Below are positions 24,582 to 26,061 of a DNA stretch of 26,061 nucleotides, one piece after another. Each line of letters opens with the position of its first letter. Position 1 is the first letter of the stretch. The stretch lies in IMG/VR virus record IMGVR_UViG_3300021962_000568, positions 1-26,061 of that record, one strand, 5' to 3'. A model generated the notes under the pieces. It was not told the DNA's origin and made no database searches. It worked only from the letters and a program-made list of their open reading frames with translations. A program made the position numbers and the translations under genes. Origin of the DNA: a virus.

Positions 24582-25070
24582 CTAGTAAACAAGTATACAA
24601 CGATCCATTCTTAAACCACAAGTAATATCAGCAATTGCGTCTTGTGAGTAAGATAGTGAACCAAAGTTAGCTGAAGTTAAGAATGTTCCTTCTAAAATCC
24701 ATTTTTCAACAACAACTCCAGTTGGGTCTAACATTTCAAGGTCAACATTTTTCTTATAACCAGCGGCATAACCCATACGACCTGTAACTGATTCAGCACA
24801 TAAACGAACCCATTCCATTAAGGCTTGTGATGCAGAAGGACCAATTGGGTCTCTAAATTTAACTTGTATTTCATCCCAATTAAATCTACCTGCAACATAA
24901 GTTGATGTGTTTAGGAATTGAATTTCTGTTGAATTTACTTTAATTGATGGTCTTGAGGCACTTTCAACGTACCACTCATTTATTCCTAGACTTGAAGGAA
25001 ATCGTAATATAAACCTATTCTGTCTTTTCGGTTCATACGGTATAGGCATTTTCATTAACAAATCAGCCAT
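24582..25070 (-). CDS. 19: Tail tube protein, T4 gp19 family
   Basis: The 162-residue subunit of the inner tail tube (T4 gp19 is 163). Family features are the N-terminal KRQNRFILRFPSSLGINEWYVESASRP (15-41), the VNSTEIQFLN strand, WDEIQVKFRDPIGPSASQALMEWVRLC (65-91) and the closing beta strands (KKNVDLEMLDPTGVVVEKWILEG; LSYSQDAIADITCGLRMD). It is flanked by a promoter-like element and a strong terminator, consistent with the many copies needed. The sheath (gp18) gene is not in the window and is not immediately upstream, where an HAD-like gene lies instead. Confidence 0.92.
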   Translation of the reverse strand: MADLLMKMPIPYEPKRQNRFILRFPSSLGINEWYVESASRPSIKVNSTEIQFLNTSTYVAGRFNWDEIQVKFRDPIGPSASQALMEWVRLCAESVTGRMGYAAGYKKNVDLEMLDPTGVVVEKWILEGTFLTSANFGSLSYSQDAIADITCGLRMDRCILVY

Positions 25071-25099
25071 AGTTTTTAATTTTTAAAAATTTATTTTAT

Positions 25100-25114
25100 T
25101 TTATTAATAAATAG
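25100..25114 (-). promoter_or_regulatory. Candidate late promoter element before the tube gene
   Basis: The minus strand reads TATTTATTAATAAAA, 29 nt before the ATG in the 129-bp gap 25071-25199. Upstream in the gap is AAAAAAAACTAAAGT (25142-25156 region), a 15-mer also found before the chaperone gene. The rest of this gap is AT-rich with no other element seen. Confidence 0.45.
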
Positions 25115-25199
25115 TATCGTTTGAAAAATTTTTCTATTTACTTTAGTTTTTTTTTAATTAAACATATATAATATATTAACTACTTTAATAATAAATATA

Positions 25200-26033
25200 T
25201 TAATACAATTTCTTTTCTCCTCCTGATGTTAAATAAGTTTGTAATATATTATCATCTTTCTTTTCAAAATGTGATTTCATTTTTTCAACATTTCTTACAT
25301 CGTCATCTGAAAATCCAACAAATGGGGTAAAGTAGTTACTTATTTTATTTTTCATAAATGCTTTCTTTTGTAAATTGTGTGACATCAATTTCACATATCT
25401 AATAAACTCCTCCATAGCATCAATTTTTCCTTGTTCTGGATTTGTTGCCGAACCTTCACCAAAAGAAACTGGATAAAAACGGCACATATCCAAATAAGAT
25501 TTAATTAATTGATCCTTTGTTAATTTGTCTTCATCGGCTAGTTCACGATATTTTAATAGATTTTTTACTAACTCATTTGAGTTAATTCCATGTGCATTAC
25601 TTTTTATTAAATTATAAACAGCTTGCTTTAATATCGATGGTGTGTGTCCTCTAGCGGTTACTATAGAAAATATCGATCCATTATTAATTGCTTCGACAAA
25701 GTCAGACCACGCGGGACCTATTTCAGCGGTTTTAGAGTCACTTAAAAACTTTTTATCACCAGTTACTTGAAAGTCTCTAAATGGGTTATCGTCAAACCCA
25801 ACAATAGTATGTCCCTCGTATTCAAAATCGGTTTTACCAATGTCTGTTCTATATTCAGCAAAATCTTCTGTTGACATACCAACGCTTTTACCTTTATCGT
25901 CTTTTAAATAAATTTTTGTTGGCATAAACATTAAGTTGTCGTCCCAATCAAAAGCATAGTACTTCATAACTGGTGTTGGAGTATCATTAATTATTTCTGT
26001 TATAATCTCTCTTGTAATTTTTTTATAGTTCAT
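25200..26033 (-). CDS. HAD-superfamily hydrolase in the late structural region
   Basis: A 277-residue protein with HAD motifs: motif I YAFDWDDNL (26-34, nucleophile Asp29 and acid/base Asp31), motif II SIVTARG (123-129, Thr126), a candidate motif III Lys203 in EQGKIDAM, and motif IV VGFSDDD (239-245). A cap-like insertion of about 90 residues lies between motifs I and II, and a helical one between II and III. HAD enzymes usually remove phosphate from small molecules or nucleic acid ends; the substrate here is unknown. An amphipathic helix of about 17 residues (KKITREIITEIIND) precedes the fold. Being next to the tube gene rather than with the nucleotide genes is odd for a metabolic enzyme. 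The T4 PseT phosphatase domain is also HAD, but no kinase domain is present. Confidence 0.75.
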   Translation of the reverse strand: MNYKKITREIITEIINDTPTPVMKYYAFDWDDNLMFMPTKIYLKDDKGKSVGMSTEDFAEYRTDIGKTDFEYEGHTIVGFDDNPFRDFQVTGDKKFLSDSKTAEIGPAWSDFVEAINNGSIFSIVTARGHTPSILKQAVYNLIKSNAHGINSNELVKNLLKYRELADEDKLTKDQLIKSYLDMCRFYPVSFGEGSATNPEQGKIDAMEEFIRYVKLMSHNLQKKAFMKNKISNYFTPFVGFSDDDVRNVEKMKSHFEKKDDNILQTYLTSGGEKKLY

Positions 26034-26061
26034 ATCGAATATTTTTGCATATGTCTAACAT

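Noticed and set aside
26023-26061. C-terminal end of a gene upstream of the HAD gene
   Set aside because: Two frames remain open to overlapping stops near the HAD start (ending RYEL or YSI). With 28 bases beyond the HAD start it is impossible to choose.
1-26061. tRNA genes, CRISPR array, insertion sequence, integrase or attachment site
   Set aside because: No cloverleaf, regular spaced repeat, transposase or recombinase sequence was seen; gaps between genes are all under about 130 bp.

Overview
The window is part of the genome of a contractile-tailed (myovirus) phage distantly related to T4. Every recognisable gene lies on the minus strand, so transcription runs from position 26061 towards 1. 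Base composition is AT-rich (about 30 % GC by eye). No start codon I inspected has a Shine-Dalgarno sequence; the starts instead sit in A/T-rich leaders. Together with a gp32 that ends in a bacterial SSB-like DELPF tip, this suggests a Bacteroidota (flavobacteria-like) host. That host assignment is inference. No tRNA, rRNA, CRISPR array, insertion sequence or integrase was seen, and no gene-free stretch exceeds about 130 bp.

In transcription order, 26033-8599 is a late tail module. It runs: HAD-fold hydrolase, gp19-like tail tube with its own terminator, gp26-like protein (PF12322 type) acting as tail assembly chaperone, a short C-terminal frame reached by a predicted +1 frameshift, tape measure protein, a 1736-residue baseplate protein carrying an OmpA-like and a Cys-rich insert, a LysM protein of the gp53 type, a 2168-residue baseplate hub with a C-terminal peptidoglycan hydrolase, and two small proteins. 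Most of these transcription units begin with a shared TATTTAT(T/A)-type element.

A strong terminator at 8573-8592 separates this from 8491-1, the DNA replication, recombination and nucleotide module: gp32 SSB behind a good sigma70-like promoter, UvsX/RecA, a DNA cytosine-5 methyltransferase with an in-frame intein, a T4 RNase H-like 5' nuclease, an unknown 148-residue protein, a gp41/DnaB-type helicase, and a class II (cobalamin-dependent) ribonucleotide reductase cut by the window edge. Genes from UvsX to the unknown protein overlap by 1-14 nt and look translationally coupled.

The most notable points are: (i) an intact LAGLIDADG intein inserted exactly before the catalytic Cys of the methyltransferase (Pro|Cys of the PCQ motif); (ii) a TTT CGG +1 frameshift site linking the tail chaperone to a downstream frame, at the genome position where lambda-like phages use a frameshifted gpG/GT pair; (iii) a gp32 with no cysteines, hence no zinc site, and an SSB-like C-terminal tip; (iv) two giant baseplate genes, about 11.7 kb together, that carry cell-wall-binding and cell-wall-cleaving modules; and (v) a repeated candidate late-promoter element.
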